In this document: in pieces, positions 11,956-24,299 of the stretch
Layout of the letters: each line of letters opens with the position of its first letter
Numbering within the stretch: the stretch's first letter is position 1
Source of the DNA: Daphnia pulex
Taxonomy: Eukaryota; Arthropoda; Branchiopoda; Diplostraca; Daphniidae
Length of the DNA stretch: 64,000 nucleotides
Direction: 5' to 3'
NCBI RefSeq assembly: GCF_021134715.1
Contig: NC_060022.1
Location: forward strand, 625,001-689,000
Notes under the pieces: generated by a model
Database searches by the model: none
What the model saw: only the letters and a program-made list of their open reading frames with translations
What the model was told of the DNA's origin: nothing
Program-made: the position numbers and the translations under genes

Positions 11956-14066
11956 TATTCAAACACCGAACACAATTTCAAAAGTTATGAGCATTTGAAG
12001 TTTTTTTTGCCATCATTTCTGTGATTTAAGACTTTACGGTCACACCACAGGCTTAGTACTCAACACCAAAATGAAAACTAAGTCTCAAAAGGTTCAGAGG
12101 AATGTCCTCTATTACCTAGGTCCCAAATATTCAAACACCAAACACAATTTCAAAAGTTATGAGCATTTGAAGTTTTTTCTGCCATCATTTCTGTGATTTC
12201 AAGACTTTACGGTCACACCACAGGCTTAGTACTCAACACCAAAATAAAAACTAAGTCTCAAAAGGTTCAGAGGAATGTCCTCTATTACCTAGGTCCCAAA
12301 TATTCAAACACCAAACAAAATTTCAAAAGTTATGAGCATTTGAAGTTTTTTTGGCCAATCATTTCTGTGATTTCAAGACTTTACGGTCACACCACAGGCT
12401 TAGTACTCAACCCCAAAATAAAAACTAAGTCTCAAAAGGTTCAGAGGAATGTCCTCTATTACCTAGGTCCCAAATATTCAAACACCAAACACAATTTCAA
12501 AAGTTATGAGCATTTGAAGTTTTTTGGCCATCATTTCTGTGATTTCAAGACTTTACGGTCACACCACAGGCTTAGTACTCAACACCAAAATGAAAACTAA
12601 GTCTCAAAAGGTTCAGAGGAATGTCCTCTATTACCTAGGTCCCAAATATTCAAACACCAAACAAAATTTCAAAAGTTATTAGCATTTGAAGTTTTTTCTG
12701 CCATCATTTCTGTGATTTCAAGACTTTACGGTCACACCACAGGCTTAGTACTCAACACCAAAATAAAAACTAAGTCTCAAAAGGTTCAGAGGAATGTCCT
12801 CTATTACCTAGGTCCCAAATATTCAAACACCAAACAAAATTTCAAAAGTTATGAGCATTTGAAGTTTTTTTGGCCAATCATTTCTGTGATTTCAAGACTT
12901 TACGGTCACACCACAGGCTTAGTACTCAACCCCAAAATAAAAACTAAGTCTCAAAAGGTTCAGAGGAATGTCCTCTATTACCTAGGTCCCAAATATTCAA
13001 ACACCAAACACAATTTCAAAAGTTATGAGCATTTGAAGTTTTTTGGCCATCATTTCTGTGATTTCAAGACTTTACGGTCACACCACAGGCTTAGTACTCA
13101 ACACCAAAATGAAAACTAAGTCTCAAAAGGTTCAGAGGAATGTCCTCTATTACCTAGGTCCCAAATATTCAAACACCAAACAAAATTTCAAAAGTTATTA
13201 GCATTTGAAGTTTTTTTGGCCAATCATTTCTGTGATTTCAAGACTTTACGGTCACACCACAGGCTTAGTACTCAACACCAAAATGAAAACTAAGTCTCAA
13301 AAGGTTCAGAGGAATGTCCTCTATTACCTAGGTTCCAAATATTCAAACACCAAACAAAATTTCAAAAGTTATGAGCATTTGAAGTTTTTTCTGCCATCAT
13401 TTCTGTGATTTCAAGACTTTACGGTCACACCACAGGCTTAGTACTCAACACCAAAATGAAAACTAAGTCTCAAAAGGTTCAGAGGAATGTCCTCTATTAC
13501 CTAGGTTCCAAATATTCAAACACCAAACAAAATTTCAAAAGTTATGAGCATTTGAAGTTTTTTTGGCCAATCATTTCTGTGATTTCAAGAATTTACGGTC
13601 ACACCACAGGCTTAGTACTCAACACCAAAATAAAAACTAAGTCTCAAAAGGTTCAGAGGAATGTCCTCTATTAACTAGGTCCCAAATATTCAAACACCAA
13701 ACAAAATTTCAAAAGTTATGAGCATTTGAAGTTTTTTTCTGCCATCATTTCTGTGATTTCAAGACTTTACGGTCACACCACAGGCTTAGTACTCAACACC
13801 AAAATGAAAACTAAGTCTCAAAAGGTTCAGAGGAATGTCCTCTATTACCTAGGTCCCAAATATTCAAACACCAAACAAAATTTCAAAAGTTATTAGCATT
13901 TGAAGTTTTTTTGGCCAATCATTTCTGTGATTTCAAGACTTTACGGTCACACCACAGGCTTAGTACTCAACACCAAAATGAAAACTAAGTCTCAAAAGGT
14001 TCAGAGGAATGTCCTCTATTACCTAGGTCCCAAATATTCAAACACCAAACAAAATTTCAAAAGTTA
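11956..14066. repeat. Tandem satellite array B, 172-174-bp monomer, with higher-order trimers
   Basis: The landmark TATTCAAACACC recurs at 11956, 12128, 12301, 12475, 12647, 12820, 12994, 13166, 13340, 13513, 13687, 13861 and 14035: twelve monomers plus a partial one. Spacings run 173, 174, 172 twice in succession from 12128, so monomers are arranged as a 519-bp trimer duplicated at 12128-12646 and 12647-13165. The trimers differ at only a few bases. Each monomer carries CTTTACGGTCACACCACAGG and the dyad AGAGGA-ATG-TCCTCT. The frame of about 135 codons seen twice is a by-product of the repeat. The array stops sharply inside a monomer at about 14066. Confidence 0.95.
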
Positions 14067-14160
14067 AACAGCATATATATAGCACATCTCACAGCATTTG
14101 AAATAATAAATCTATATAGAATTATTTCATATTTTTTGATATGGCTATAATAAAACTTAC

Positions 14161-14439
14161 ATCGACGTTGATTCCTGGCCGGGTGAAGGCCGTGACGGGC
14201 GTCCGCTCTGCGAACATGTATCGGTAGAATTCCTCCTGATTCTGGTACCACTTGACCGAGTAGAGTTTGGCATTCCGGGCGGCGCTGAAGGCGCAGTCCA
14301 ATTCGACGTCGGAGCCGTACAGGGCCAGACTGGGCACCCGGAATCCCGTCACTTTGAGGCCGTCGCACAACAGCGGCGGGCCGACAGTCGCCAAAATGGC
14401 AACCAGCGCCGTCCACCAACAATAGACATTCCTGTTCAT
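14161..14439 (-). CDS. Beat-like (beaten path family) immunoglobulin protein, N-terminal exon only
   Basis: One exon of 93 codons, read from ATG at 14439-14437 to a GTAAGT donor directly after 14161 (phase 0). Residues 1-25 form a signal peptide (MNRNVYCWWTALVAILATVG). The rest, from LKVTGFRVPSLALYGSDVEL through YSVKWYQNQEEFYRYMFAE to PGINVD, is the first part of an Ig V-type domain with the Beat-family 'LYSVKWYK..EFYRY' signature. Beat proteins are secreted or membrane-linked adhesion factors acting in axon guidance through Side receptors. A possible acceptor (TTTTTAACCAG) directly precedes the ATG, so a 5' non-coding exon probably lies upstream, at higher coordinates. The rest of the Ig fold was not found anywhere to the left. 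I would call the family Beat but not a specific paralogue. Confidence 0.8.
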
Positions 14440-17400
14440 CTGGTTAAAAATAATATACAGCAAATCAACTCCCATTAGTTCAACTCAAATTGTTCTAGAT
14501 ATACTATGTATTTGATCAAATCTAAATCATATATATAATAAACAAGAGATATAGCCAAAGAGACAGCACATGTCAGCCCACCAAATAGCTATGCTGGACT
14601 ATTACTGCTGATGGTTTTTCGTGATACAGCCTCTCGGGAGGATGTCCATTTGCTGCTGGACGAGTCGAAATTGTTTGTATGTGCTGTGCTGTGTTGTCTC
14701 TTTTGTTTTGAGACATTTCGTCGGCCAGCAGCAGCAGGAGAGGTTTGATATATACTCTTGGCTCCGCTCCGTTTGATATTCAATGGCGGAGTAGATACTA
14801 CTACTACTACAAGTCCTAAAATGGCGGAGTCTATCTCATCCTTGTTGTCTATATAGCGTGACTCTCTCCAGTCGTCGTTTCGTGACGCGAGTGGGCGAGC
14901 ACTGCCGTGAATAATGGATCATATACAGTCGTCCGTCGTCGGTCCCTCCGTGCAACACACAGACGACGGCGTGGGATAAAACAAACCGGAGGGGAGAGAA
15001 AAAACAAACACGCAGTGACACTCCGCTCTATAGCTGCTGCTGTGTCCTGTGCGTCTTTATTCTCTTATTCCCTGGACACGTGAAACAAAGGGCCGTATAA
15101 TCATATACCTGATGCGCTTCTAATATCTCTCATATAAAAATAAAATATTTAAAAGTATACACATAGAAAAAAGAAATCTACACGAATAGGCCTAAATAAT
15201 TGATAAAAGAAAATAAACTTGCAAATAGAAATCTATATTATGTGGAATGCCTGTCATATTGAAATGGAACTAGTATATTATAGTGTATAGGCTATATGTA
15301 AATACCTTTTTTGTTTTTATTGATTGTCGCCGAATGCAATTTTGTCTTTTCGTCGAAAATTCGATCTATATTCCCTCCATATATGGCTGTGGATTTCCAC
15401 CGAAAAGTCAAAAAAAGGTATTTTCATATATAACAATTGAATATCGACTCTCCTCCTTTCGCCTATATGTGATAGAGCATGCAGAGAGCAGAGACGGTGG
15501 ATTTCTAGATCTCTGACATCGTCGTCGTCGTGCGGATAAGGTCATTGGAGCGACTATAACAAGAGAGGCGCACAGCAGTCGGTCTTCTTCTTCTTCTTCT
15601 TTCGCCATATCCTGATATATTCTTGTGCGCTGCGCTCCTTGATTGATGCACAAGGATAAAAGAAGATGGTCTATACCCCAGCATGTATACTATATAGACG
15701 GTACTCTCCTTCTTACAGCAGCAGCTACAAAACCGAATATAAAAAGAGAACGAGAGAGAGAGAGAAGAGTCCAAAGTGCTGACTGACTGCAAGCAGCCTT
15801 ATATATTATTATTCCCGCGACGCAATTTCAATCCCGCCAACAGATTGGCACTGGATTCAACCTATACCCTATATAGGCTGCTGCTGGTGCTCCTATATCG
15901 ATTTCACATATGTGTACAACTGAGACTCTCTCTCGTCTATATACCCAGCAGAGCTTTTCTCTCCGCTCTTTTTTCCTTCTTGATGTGCTGCTGTTGTGTT
16001 ATGTAGACTCTCACCTGTGCCTCCACCATCTTGTGCGTCCTTCTATATCAACTCTATTATAAAGAGCCACTCTCTCTCTCTCTCTCAGCCACTCTCGGCA
16101 AGTCACTTGGTCTGTCAACTGGCGCTTGAGATCGGCGACACGTACAGCACACACTGCATAGTCTAGTAGTAGAGAGAGAGAGAGAGACAACTTTATATAT
16201 ACGCGCACCTATACTCTATCGTCTTACATAAGCCTATATATACAGCCTCACTCTTTATAGATGGATAGAGCGCGGTGCTGCACACATTGCTGGGAAATGT
16301 CAACAAGCAATCAAGGACCTGAGTTGGCTGTCATCAAGAGCTGCAAATGCGCAAACCTCCTGTATAATTCTTCTTCTTCTATTCTTATTGGGTCCGTTTT
16401 CTATTGTTTTAGACTCTCTCTCTGCTGCTATTAGAGACTCTTTGCGCTCTACTGTATAAGAGTTGGACTATATGCTGTGGGCTCCATGCCGACCGGTGCA
16501 GATCGAGAATAAATAGAGACAGATGGAGTATAGAGAGAGGGAGAGACTATAATGTTTACGGCTAACAGGAAAATCGTGTATTTGCTGTTGCTCTCGTTGA
16601 GAATTCCCCCTTTTTGCTGTTTAAACTTTGCACGCCGAGATTATTATTATACAAGATCTTTTGGCGCAGCGAGATAAATGATTTCTTGTGAGATATATAC
16701 ATGTATATATAAAAGGCCCGGCTGCTGCAGCAACATATAACAATATAAAAGAAGAAGTTGGCCGCGGTGGCAATGGATCGGCGCACAGTCGGCAACGCCC
16801 CGTTGCGTCGCTCTTTTCTTTTTGAAATCATTTCCACATTTTCTCTTATATTTTCCAGCAGCACAGCAGCATTATCACACAGGAGCGCCGTATATACACA
16901 CATGCACTGCGCTGGGCCAAACGGCTGCTGGAGGGAATTGTGCGGCATCGAAATAAATCTCCAAAAAGAAATGGCGCTTGTATAGAGAAACGAGCGGCGA
17001 CGGCCAAAGAGAAAGAATATAAACGTGAAACCCCGGCCCAGCCAGCCAGCTCTATATAGCTCTTCAGGCCTCATTAAGTCTTTTTGCCTTTTTCACCACG
17101 GCTGATGCATGTGTGATGTCGATAAAGCTCAAATATAAATTCACATCCAACACTTGCTCTATATATGTTCTCCCGTCTTATATTTTTTGATACTATGTAC
17201 CTGCCGCTATTATTTAAAATCAAAAGGAGAAATGATTTAAACCTAAAATTTATATTATCCTACACGCTAAATCGACTTTTCTCCGTTGGGAGAGAGAAAT
17301 GACAAATATCTACCAGATAGAAACGACTAAAAGTCTAACGACAACTTATGTATAATACACGCACACAGCCGGGATATATATATAACATATATATAGAGCC

Positions 17401-19867
17401 TTTATAGAGCGTGATGCTGCTGCGGAAACTTGTTATTATTATTGCCAGATAGAAATAAAAAGAGAGCGCGCGTTGCTGCTGGTATAAGAAAAGCCAAGAG
17501 CGGAAATATTATAGATTGTTATGATGATGACGACAGACGCGCGCGCGGTTTTTAAGACTCATCAAAAAAGGGCTTCTCTCTCGACAGCATCATGCTGCAA
17601 AAGACAACACTTTGATATTTGTCGTAAAAATATAATCATCATGTCTTTGTTTATATGTAAACATTTGGTTACGATCATTTTCCTTTTTCCTTTCTATAAT
17701 AATAATAGCTGCTGCTGTGCTATGTGCTGGTTTGTTTTCGTTATTATTACAGAATCTTAAATCTATTATACCAATGACAAGTTGGTATACATGTTATAAC
17801 GAGAGATTCTTACGTAATGAGCACCAGCAGCACTCGCTGCTGCTTCCCGAAACACTAATGACTAAAAAGCGGCTTATATCTATACTGCTGCTGCTGTATT
17901 ATATACATAAACTATACATATTATATATGTTAGACACACATTTGCTTTTGTATTTTTGATTTCGCTTGTATATTACATTGTCGACATGGCACGAGATTTT
18001 CAAGCGCTCAGATCGCAGTTCTATATATTTATTGGCTGTCAAACATTTTGTACGTTTTCAGCATGTCTCCAGGGTATTTATATATTATAGATTGGAGACG
18101 CGCAACACATGTCATGTGTGTATATGGACTATATATATCGTCCATTTTAGACAATGTCTTCTTCTGAGTGAGCTTTTCTTTTCGCCAATTTATGGCGAAA
18201 TGATCCGCTATATTGAGAAAATCCTTTTCGAACCGCGTCTATATTTTTGCTGTAGAAATGCCGGCATCACCTTTCGATGAAAAGCATCGAGTTCTATACT
18301 ATACCCATTACAATTCATAGTATATACAGCGCTGCTGCTGGTTATATTGTCTACATTCAAAAGAAGAAAACACAACTGTTGGTTGTTGAATAATAACAGC
18401 TGATGCTGGTGGGGTTAATAAGTCAAAAGTTGGCGGAAAACTTAACGAGACCAGCGGTGCGCTGGTCCGAAATGTTTAATCGTAATCAAACAACAAGAGC
18501 AAGAACTATGCTGTGTATAATACACATTTAAGCGTAGCCCGCTATATAGCAATAACACGCGTGTTTCTTCTAATATAAAAAGAACATCAGCGTATTATAA
18601 TAGGACAAAAGAATTTAATACTATACAATACATCATATAATGATGCAGCAAACAATAAAGAGGTCGAATTTAATTCACAATAGTTAAAACAAGCTCCCAC
18701 ATGTTATATAGATATACAAGTATATATATATATACTGTTGCGCTCTTTTTCATATCGTAATTGTGCTGAGAGTATAGCGTGAGTCTGAGCCGTTTCCTAC
18801 ACAACATTTAATAGACTCCGCCCCATATATAATATAGGCAGTGTATAGCAACAACATGCGCCAGTCTTCTATACATATACAGCCGTGTCGAGCTGTATAT
18901 GTAACATCACAACAGCCACCACACATATAGATGAAATGGATCGAGCCACGCCCAAACAGTTTGCAGCTTTGCTAATTGTTTTTTTTTTCTCTTGTCTCCC
19001 CCCCCCCCTCCCCGTGCTGCTGCGGTGACGGAATGTATAACACAATATATAACGGACGGCAGCATCCCAAACATATTAGGCCGCCAACAAAGTCCCGCTC
19101 TCTCTGGAATATTATGTCAACCACTATATAAACATTTCCTGTTGTGGCTTGGCAGCAGCACATTCCCCCCTCGACAGATATACTTATAATATGCAGCGAT
19201 TGAAATTTGTGAACGCAGAAATTCCAGCACGAATAGAATTCAGATGATATAATATAATATAGAGACGGAAGCCGAGCCAAAAATAATATACAAACAAGGA
19301 AAGAAACAAACTGATGCTGATGGGATATAGACATCGTTAAGAAATAAGGAAACAAAATGAGGGGAAAAAAATATAAAAGTCATCAATCAATTTGTTTTCT
19401 GTTATTAGGCCTTGCTATACATCGCAGTACAGCAGCACAGTTGGAACTGCATCCTGCATCCATGTGTGATCACATTTCGCTTCCTCATTTTCTAATAGCC
19501 TCGGATAATATATAATGCATTCACTCCGGCCTTTTATGTATTTCTACCAGCATATCCTGCTGTGCCCAGCACGTATAAATTGTAGACTATATAGACGATC
19601 CTAATACATATAATATATAAAAAGCCAAAGAGCAGCAGCACTATCTATAAACTCAATCATCCGTATATAGCCTATATATAGTTCTGTGCATTTTAGATGC
19701 CGCTAAAGGCCTTTCCCCGAAAGCCAATCATAACCTAGTCTATACACATTATCAGTAAATGCATACGTACAAAAGAATAAGAATAAGAAGACGAAGAACA
19801 AAGAGGAGTAAAGAGAATAATATAGCACACAACACGTCCATCATCGCTCCATATAGAGTCCCTTATA
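14440..19867. other. AT-rich, TATA/CAG-rich non-coding tract (left part)
   Basis: Sequence dominated by short TATATA/CTATATAG motifs, GA/CT runs (for example about 15751-15766 and 16064-16086) and short CTG/CAG stretches. Open frames on both strands are compositionally simple (Tyr/Ile/Leu-rich or Ser/Arg-rich) and carry no recognisable domain. A pyrimidine/purine-biased stretch with many CTCTCT blocks lies between about 15500 and 16600. It is best read as an intron or upstream region of the Beat-like exon, but that is inference. Confidence 0.4.
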
Positions 19868-20755
19868 CATCATGTCGGGGGTTGGCAACTCCTCAGAATC
19901 CTCGTACACCCTGGCTAGAATCCCTCCAGAATCCCCAGAATCTCATAGAATCTTCAGAATCTCACAGAATCTTCAGAATCTCACAGAATCCCGTAGAATC
20001 CCATAGAATCCCGTAGAATCCCATGGAATCTCGTAGAATCTCCAGAATCTCACTAAATTTACCCCTTTTTTTTACTTAAAACTACCCCAAAACCGTCTAA
20101 AATTTCAGATATTTTGTGAATTTGGTCTTTGAAAAGCTCAAATTGTAAAAAAATGCACTAGAAATACTGAAAAATGTAAAATATGGGTTGCGCTAAAACT
20201 TCTTTAATTTTCCCTCCTTTTTGCCACCGCTGGGAGGCGCACACATTTTTTCGTCTGCTGATGAATGGAGGATAGGGTGGGACAAATATATGGTTAAAAA
20301 AAATTTATTGATAATATGCCAATAATTCCCAGCAAAAGTCACTTGCGGTTAATTTTCCCCGTATATTCTATTTTAAAATTAATAATCAGGACTTTTAATT
20401 CAAACCTGTCAAATTTCTAACTATCAGATTACTACACCCTACTTGAAACTACAAAACCTATTGTAGCACCTTTTTCTATCAGTAAAAAATCTTGAAGATA
20501 ATAAGATCTGCATGTCTATAAGCTGTATAGAGCATGCCGAAACGGAGCTACGCCCACTACGTAACATAGTGCTTACTTCTGTACAGAAACTGGGCCAAGG
20601 ACTAGTGGCGCCCCTAGCGGAATTTTTGGGGAAACTTGATTCGGAATCTCGCAGAATCTCGCAGAATCTCTCAGAATCTCTAGAATCTTTCAGAATCCTT
20701 GAGATTCTGAATCCTCGTACACCCAAATTTTGAGTTGCCAACCCCCGCATCATGT
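19868..20755. mobile_element. hAT-type non-autonomous element (872 bp) with 8-bp target duplication
   Basis: The element runs 19876-20747. It is flanked by the perfect 8-bp direct repeat CATCATGT at 19868-19875 and 20748-20755, as expected of hAT transposition. The ends are inverted repeats CGGGGGTTGGCAACTC and GAGTTGCCAACCCCCG, similar to the hAT terminal consensus. Just inside each end is a minisatellite-like run of about 10-bp units (AGAATCTC plus spacer) at about 19896-20046 and 20640-20700. GAATCCTCGTACACCC occurs near both ends in the same, not inverted, orientation. There is no transposase frame, so it would need a transposase supplied from elsewhere. Confidence 0.85.
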
Positions 20756-20787
20756 GCAGCATTTATCGGATTTGACCAGGAGCATAT

Positions 20788-20835
20788 ACAACAACAGCAG
20801 CAGCAGCAGCACTCCAGGCTGTTGTTGTTGTTGTT
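20788..20835. repeat. CAA/CAG and GTT microsatellites forming an 11-bp inverted repeat
   Basis: ACAACAACAGC at 20788-20798 is the exact complement of GCTGTTGTTGT at 20818-20828. Between and beyond them are (CAG)5 at 20795-20809 and (GTT)5 at 20821-20835. Transcribed RNA or single-stranded DNA could form a stem with a 19-base loop. It lies just outside the hAT-type element. Confidence 0.7.
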
Positions 20836-23446
20836 TGGTTTGATACAAAGTGCTCCACTGTTGCGCTTTTCGTCAATAGGACATCGCAAAAAGCTCTATA
20901 CGTATAAAGTATAGACACAGCATATTATATATATCAATTTAATACATCTAATACAGACACTCACCCAGCACTTTCCCTTTCTTCTTATAGATAAAAGAGT
21001 TGATATAATATACACAGCCATCAAAAGCTTATGTTTGCGAGGATCGATGCAAAGTGCTGCTGCTGTGCTGTGTGCCTCTGAGAAAACATTGTCGAGGAGG
21101 CGAATAATAATCTAATATTATATGTTTTACAAAAAGAAAAACTGTATTGTATTAGATATATATTGTTTATATAATATTTCAATGTTTTAAAAGAGTCTTT
21201 TAACGGTGCGGAGAGCACATAAGTGCTATCTATATGTTTCCATAGTGACTCTCTGTGCAGAAAAGAGGAAAGAAGGTATATACAATTTATATATTGAAAT
21301 AAAATACAAGGGCCATCAAAGGACGAGGACCTATAACCCTTTTTTCCCTTCCATTTTCTATTGGGACGATCCCAGTAGACAACAAAGAAGCTTTCTGCCT
21401 CTGCTGTAATGGATTTATACAGTATCTGTGTGTTGATATATACATGCACGTCGATCTGCAGCAGCCAGCAGCTATAATGTCTACATTATATAGTGGTATT
21501 TGAACGCACTATTATATAGCCTATATATAGATTATTTGTATAACAATACAAGCCAATGACTTTAAAGAGTCCATTGCTGATATATATCAACCCAGCAAAA
21601 GGTGGGCACAGCATGGCCATGGCTCTATACATACACTTCAATAATAGAAAAGGATATAGCACACAGCCCCAGCACAGCAAACGAATGATCAACGAGAAGA
21701 GATATATAGAGGGAACCAGCAACAGCACTTGATTAACGATCTCCTGTCTATACCTCTCCCCCCTCCCTCTCTCTCTCTCTATGTCTTTCCTGTGTGTTAC
21801 ACACATTTTATATACAGATGAAAGTGCATGAGTCACATCAGTGAGTGGGGAGGGATATAATACATCTAATAGTTTCTTTCTTTATATATTTAGCCTATAT
21901 GTGATGTACCTTTATTTTTAATAGGAACACACAGCTACAAAGTCTATGTATAGATTAATCGCCACATGCAGCCACTGCCCTTTTCAATGTATAGTGCTGC
22001 TGTGGTCTTTGAGTTTCGTATCTATATTTTTTAAACAATACATGCGGAGAACAATATATACATGTACAGCCTATAATAATAATACAAGAAAATCTTTGTC
22101 GAAAAATATTTTTTTGATTTACTTTGATCTTGTCGTTCATTAGTCCTATATACCAGCAGCAGCAGCAGCCATAAGGTCTTTTGTCTCTCCAGAGATGTCT
22201 AGACATTGGGCTCGTGTGACACGCCGAGAGAGAAAAGATCATTGAGGATTGACGAAAAGAAAATGAGGCATCAAAAGAGATCGCGACCATATATATATGA
22301 TGTACTATGTAGTACTAGATTGACGATCATCGACTCTTGCACAAGCACTGATCCGCGTCCACGTTCTCTCTCTTTATATCTAATGGGCATCATTAGATAT
22401 ATACTATATCTCTCTCTATAGTGCTGCTGTACATGTATAGATTCTTCTCCCCCTTTTAAATGTCTAATATCGGCCAGCAAGAGGAAAATATATATATATT
22501 GATAGACTGTATATAAAAAGGGAGATGGATGAATGGCTCACTATAGACTTGTGTATAAAAAGTATAGATATATAGAGATGTATTATAATTGATCGATCTA
22601 GATATAGGCTCTCTTGCCAAAGGCTCCAATTTATATTATTTTATATTATAGTCCGCCAATATATTAATGCATTTTTTTCTTATTTTTTTTTTCTTTCTGG
22701 CGTCTTAATGAATGAATGAACCGCCTGTCTATATAAATATAAATAGTTTGTCCGCAAAGAGACTTATTTTTCAGTGGCGTCGATGTTGTTTGATGGAAAA
22801 AAACAAACTGTATTTTTAGTGAGTTGATCTGATCGAAATCACAACCAAAAAGTATAATATTAGACTTTTGGAAAATAGATCTATAGTAACTATATGCTGG
22901 CCGCGCGCATAAAGTAGGTACTTCCGATATTCCCTTCCAAAGGAAACCGGATGTAGAGCGGAAGCAATGACAACTTTTCTATAAATAATCGCTTAGACTA
23001 TATCTATAGGCTACATTCGTTTCTCTGTCTATTTCTTTTTATATTATTATAGGGGGAAAAATTCAGTTCTCATTGGAAAATTTAAAAGAAAAGTATTTAA
23101 TAAAAACGGCCTATTAAACAATGCTGTGTGGTAGATAGCTGGCTGCTGCCTTAAATGTTATACACAGCACGCAGGCTGTGGCGGGGAGAGAAAAAGGGGG
23201 AAATATAAGAAATGACTGATGTGATATAGCTTCCGGGTTTTTGAATCCGGTCTTTGAAAAAAGGGAAAACATTTATAAATGTTACAACTCCCCCAAAAGA
23301 AGAGAAGAAGAAGGCAGCTGTGTACACTGGGGGCCCATTATATACAACAGAGAAAAAGGGGAAGAGAGCTCTGCTGCTGCTCTTCCTGATGCTGCTTCAG
23401 GATGTTGTGTATATCTATCGTCAATGTAGTAGAAAAACCGTATATA
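20836..23446. other. AT-rich, TATA/CAG-rich non-coding tract
   Basis: Same composition as the tract at 14.4-19.9 kb: repeated TATATA, CTATAG and short CAG/CTG runs, for example (CAG)5 near 22155-22170. No frame here shows a known domain or a plausible chain of exons. Nothing else is seen. Confidence 0.4.
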
Positions 23447-24299
23447 GGGGAGACCGGGGCTGTATGGGAAACGGGGCTATAATGTACAAGGCAATTAAAA
23501 CATGTAAAATTCGTTCAAAATTTGTGAAATAAATACAGAGTATGTTAAATTACGTTTTATTTATCATACAAACTTTATTTCTTGAAATTGTGATTTATTT
23601 TTCTTGTTCTATGGGAAATAAAAAAAATGGTAATCTGAAAAAATATTTAAGACGTTTAGTTTTTTATTTTATTGATACAAAAATCAATATTTTTGTAAAA
23701 CCCAGATAGCTATTTTATAGCAATTTTATTCTAGTTTAAGGTGGTGTATATTTTTTTTTGTAATGGGTTCCTTAGGAATTCATAATTTAGTTTATTTAAT
23801 GTTGTTTGGGTTCGGGTTAAACGGGACATGAAAAACGGGGTAAAACAGGTATTGCCAGATCAACGTTATTTCCAGAAAAACGCCCCCTGGCAACAAAAAC
23901 AAAGGAAAAATGATCAAAAAAACTTTTTTGATAGTATCGCCACTTCTACTTTATAAAATAAATAAAAATTCAGCACTTCTGAAAGGGAAATGAATTCCCT
24001 TTTCACCACTGCATGATTTAATAAATATAATTAAGCCTTTGCTGAGAAAAACGATGTTCAATTTTACCCCTGGCTCTGTTCCGTTTAACCCAAAATTTTT
24101 TGTTTTTTCGGCATTTTTTCATGTTGGCATTTCATCACATAACTCTTAAACGTATCAACGAAAAAAATTAAAAAAATTACCAAATGTAAATAAATGCCAG
24201 GGAATCACCCCTATACTTTTATTTTTTCATAATTCTTATTTTTATATAAATGGCAGCGTAAAGAAAAAAAAATGTCCCACATAGCCCCGGTCTCCCCTA
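23445..24299. mobile_element. TA-flanked inverted-repeat element (851 bp), MITE-like
   Basis: The body is 23447-24297, flanked on both sides by TA (23445-23446 and 24298-24299). The left end GGGGAGACCGGGGCTGTATG and the reverse complement of the right end GGGGAGACCGGGGCTATGTG agree over the first 15 bases and mostly over 23. Inside is a second looser inverted motif: GGGTTAAACGGGACA near 23814 and TTCCGTTTAACCC near 24079. There is no transposase. A TA duplication fits Tc1/mariner-type integration, but the G-rich end is not one I can assign to a named family. Confidence 0.75.

Noticed and set aside
12193..13119. Two 135-codon plus-strand frames with identical peptides
   Set aside because: They lie wholly within satellite B and repeat because the 519-bp unit repeats; no splice or start context.
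10328..14066. Regularly spaced repeats that might be read as a CRISPR array
   Set aside because: Units are 172-192 bp with no unique spacers and lie in eukaryotic DNA; they are satellites.
16562..17074. 170-codon minus-strand frame
   Set aside because: Composition follows the TATA/CAG-rich background, there is no recognisable domain, and the overlapping opposite frame is equally plausible.
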